From contig JBFXEO010000045.1 in assembly GCA_050180015.1 (NCBI GenBank), positions 1-15,805 on the forward strand: a DNA stretch of 15,805 nucleotides, written 5' to 3'. Origin of the DNA: JBFXEO01 sp050180015. GTDB lineage: Bacteria; Bacteroidota; Bacteroidia; Bacteroidales; Tenuifilaceae. Below are positions 14,350 to 15,805 of this stretch, one piece after another. Under the pieces are notes generated by a model, which was not told the origin of the DNA, ran no database searches, and was given only the letters and a program-made list of their open reading frames with translations. Both the position numbers and the translations under genes were made by a program. Positions within the stretch are counted from its first letter, which is position 1. Each line of letters starts with the position of its first letter.

Positions 14350-14474
14350 CTTTTACAGGTAAAGGAAGTCAATTGTGGAAAAAGCAAAATATTCTGCCGA
14401 AAGCATAAACGGCCATTTAAAATAATATGTTGGATGATAAAATATTTCTATTTTCTCAACTCCTCTAAATAAAC

Positions 14475-14482
14475 TAACTTTG
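14475..14482 (+). promoter_or_regulatory. Promoter -7 box of the PabC-like gene (TAACTTTG)
   Basis: TAACTTTG matches TAnnTTTG exactly and lies 27 bases before the GTG start at 14510, supporting that start. No clear -33 TTG is visible. The preceding bases 14350-14474 hold no gene. Confidence 0.6.
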
Positions 14483-14509
14483 GCCTCTACTTCAGCAAAG
14501 CTACTTTAG

Positions 14510-15391
14510 GTGACCATAAAGAACTATATATGGCTAAATGGCGACACTTTAGACGGTAATAATCCCATTTTATTTACCAATAACCGATCGTTCCTGTACG
14601 GCGACGGCATTTTTGAAACCATTCTTGCCCACGGCACACAAGCCCGGCATTTGCCACTGCATATAGCCAGATTAATTCAAGGAATGAGGGTAGCAGAGAT
14701 GGAGGTCCCCTCCTTCATCAACGAAACCTCCATCTCCGAAATTATTAAGCGGTTACTGAATAAAAATAGGTTTTTCGGAAATACGCGCGTTAGAATTACA
14801 GCCTTCAGAAACGGGAATGGTTTCTATACTCCCGATACAAATACGCCCAGCATTCTGATTCAAGCCCAGGAAATTGATTCTAAATTTTACGAACTCAACC
14901 GGCATGGTTACCTGCTAGACATTTACTCCGGCATTAAGAAACCCATCAACCAGCTTTCGTCCGTTAAAAGCTGTAACGCATTGCTATACGTGAAAGCGGG
15001 ACTGTTCAGAAAGGCTAACCATTTGGACGATTGCATAATACTAAACAGTGAAGGTAGGGTAACCGAAACCATATCATCAAATATATTCATTGTAAAAGGG
15101 GAAAAAATTTACACCCCTTCACTTGCCGAAGGATGTATTCCCGGAATAATGCGCGAGGTAGTGTGTAAAATTGCTACAAACCTGGGGTTCGAGGTCAACA
15201 ATCAGGTAGCATTTTCGACTAAAACACTGCAAAGTTCCGATGAAATTTTCCTTACCAATGCCATAAACGGAATTCGCTGGGTACTTGGAATTAAACAGAA
15301 CCGCTACTTTAACAACGCCAGCAGAAGAATAGCCGATGCGTTAAACAGATACACTTTCCCCGATCAGTTCAAGGATGGATTTTCGGGGTAA
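14510..15391 (+). CDS. pabC: Aminotransferase class IV, probable 4-amino-4-deoxychorismate lyase
   Basis: A PLP fold-type IV enzyme of 293 residues. PabC releases pyruvate from aminodeoxychorismate to give p-aminobenzoate for folate. Branched-chain and D-amino acid aminotransferases share the fold, so the exact reaction is inferred. Motifs: NNRSFLYGDGIFETILAHG (about 24-42), catalytic Lys153 in SSVKSCNALLYVKA, then the PLP-binding segment around GRVTETISSNIFIVKG (about 184-199), GCIPGIMREVV, and DEIFLTNAINGI. The start is GTG, because a TAG lies directly upstream in frame, there is no ATG before the conserved N-terminus, and a -7 box sits 27 bases upstream. No pabA or pabB is nearby. The 3' end overlaps the converging YqgE-like gene by 28 bases. 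Confidence 0.82.
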   Translation: MTIKNYIWLNGDTLDGNNPILFTNNRSFLYGDGIFETILAHGTQARHLPLHIARLIQGMRVAEMEVPSFINETSISEIIKRLLNKNRFFGNTRVRITAFRNGNGFYTPDTNTPSILIQAQEIDSKFYELNRHGYLLDIYSGIKKPINQLSSVKSCNALLYVKAGLFRKANHLDDCIILNSEGRVTETISSNIFIVKGEKIYTPSLAEGCIPGIMREVVCKIATNLGFEVNNQVAFSTKTLQSSDEIFLTNAINGIRWVLGIKQNRYFNNASRRIADALNRYTFPDQFKDGFSG

Positions 15392-15777
15392 ATTGTCCAA
15401 GGTTTAAACTTATTGCCCAGCTGCTGAACGGAAAAATACCAGTTATCATACTTTCCTCCAAGCACTAACAGTGGGTCGAAATTGGTAACTACCCAGGAAT
15501 CCTCATCCATCTCCCTGGAAAGTTGGTCTTGCCCCCACCCCGCATATCCGATAAAAATCCTAAAGTTATCCTTGGTTAACTTACTGGCAACCGCCAAACC
15601 CCTTATGGCATTAATATCACCATTCAGGTAAATTCCATTACAAACATGAACCGAGCTTGGAACAACATCGCCAAAGGTGTGTAAAAAGTTAATGGTCTCC
15701 GGGCTAACGGGACCTCCAACAGAAATATTTGCCTCAATAGTGGGGTAGCCAGCATTATTTTCGTTTAAGTTCAGGTT
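15364..15777 (-). CDS. YqgE/AlgH family protein, C-terminal part; frame interrupted near window edge
   Basis: The frame encodes 137 residues typical of the C-terminal two thirds of YqgE/AlgH (DUF179; full length about 185-200). ISVGGPVSPETINFLHTFGD is followed by a VHVCNGIYLNGDINAIRGL segment and FRIFIGYAGWGQDQLSREMD with SWVV, matching the family in order. The function of this family is not firmly known. Going upstream, the frame meets a TAA at 15778-15780, and no ATG lies between it and the conserved region. The few codons beyond (ending N-R-Q) resemble the family's NRP/NRQ motif, so the true gene probably extends past the window. Either it carries a nonsense change or frameshift, or the edge has sequence errors. 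The stop is TGA, inside the 3' end of the PabC-like gene. Confidence 0.75.
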   Translation of the reverse strand, partial: NLNLNENNAGYPTIEANISVGGPVSPETINFLHTFGDVVPSSVHVCNGIYLNGDINAIRGLAVASKLTKDNFRIFIGYAGWGQDQLSREMDEDSWVVTNFDPLLVLGGKYDNWYFSVQQLGNKFKPWTIYPENPSLN

Positions 15778-15805
15778 TTACTGACGGTTATGATTATTTC
15801 CCATT

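Noticed and set aside
14346..14372. Hairpin overlapping the rhomboid stop codon as an intrinsic terminator
   Set aside because: The 7-bp stem (TTGACTT / AAGTCAA) has a 13-base loop and is not followed by a T run, so termination is not supported.
1..15805. tRNA, rRNA, CRISPR array, transposase or phage genes
   Set aside because: No cloverleaf, rRNA segment, regularly spaced direct repeats, transposase motifs or integrase motifs were seen on either strand.

Overview
The window looks like ordinary chromosome from a member of the Bacteroidota, probably a Bacteroidales or Marinilabiliales relative. Three things point there. Several genes are preceded by the phylum's -7 promoter box TAnnTTTG, and Shine-Dalgarno sequences are scarce. 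One gene has the TPR/beta-propeller/OmpA architecture of PorE-like proteins. AMP nucleosidase is the short form and sits next to holA, with a stand-alone HsdR-N protein nearby. Gene density is high, and there are no tRNAs, rRNAs, CRISPR arrays or intact insertion sequences.

Layout. Bases 1-942 hold the 3' part of alaS (editing and C-Ala domains), closed by a clear intrinsic terminator. A RimJ/RimL-type acetyltransferase follows (1064-1579). Bases 1580-1861 are a leader region with its own promoter and a perfect terminator hairpin upstream of carA (1862-2962) and carB (3013-6243). A 250-base gap holds a GC-richer, inverted-repeat-bounded block and the promoter of a PorE-like OmpA/SPOR protein (6496-8979). 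A SpeG-like acetyltransferase (8973-9551) overlaps that gene. On the minus strand, a small HsdR-N-domain protein (11052-11522) and a cysteine desulfurase-like aminotransferase (9558-11021) form a likely operon. A 400-base AT-rich divergent region with a 12-bp perfect inverted repeat leads into a plus-strand operon of AMP nucleosidase (11923-12693), holA (12693-13730) and a rhomboid protease (13732-14349). A PabC-like class IV aminotransferase (14510-15391) has its own promoter. It converges on, and overlaps, a minus-strand YqgE/AlgH gene whose frame carries a stop codon close to the window edge.

How the genes relate. Most are housekeeping: tRNA charging, carbamoyl phosphate for pyrimidines and arginine, folate precursor synthesis, AMP breakdown and the replication clamp loader. 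The envelope protein and the rhomboid act at the membranes. The most interesting regulatory signal is the carAB leader. A 62-codon open frame starts just after a promoter, runs through an intrinsic terminator and stops one base before carA. This is the geometry of UTP-sensitive attenuation at enteric pyrBI. I do not see a clear new multi-gene system here.
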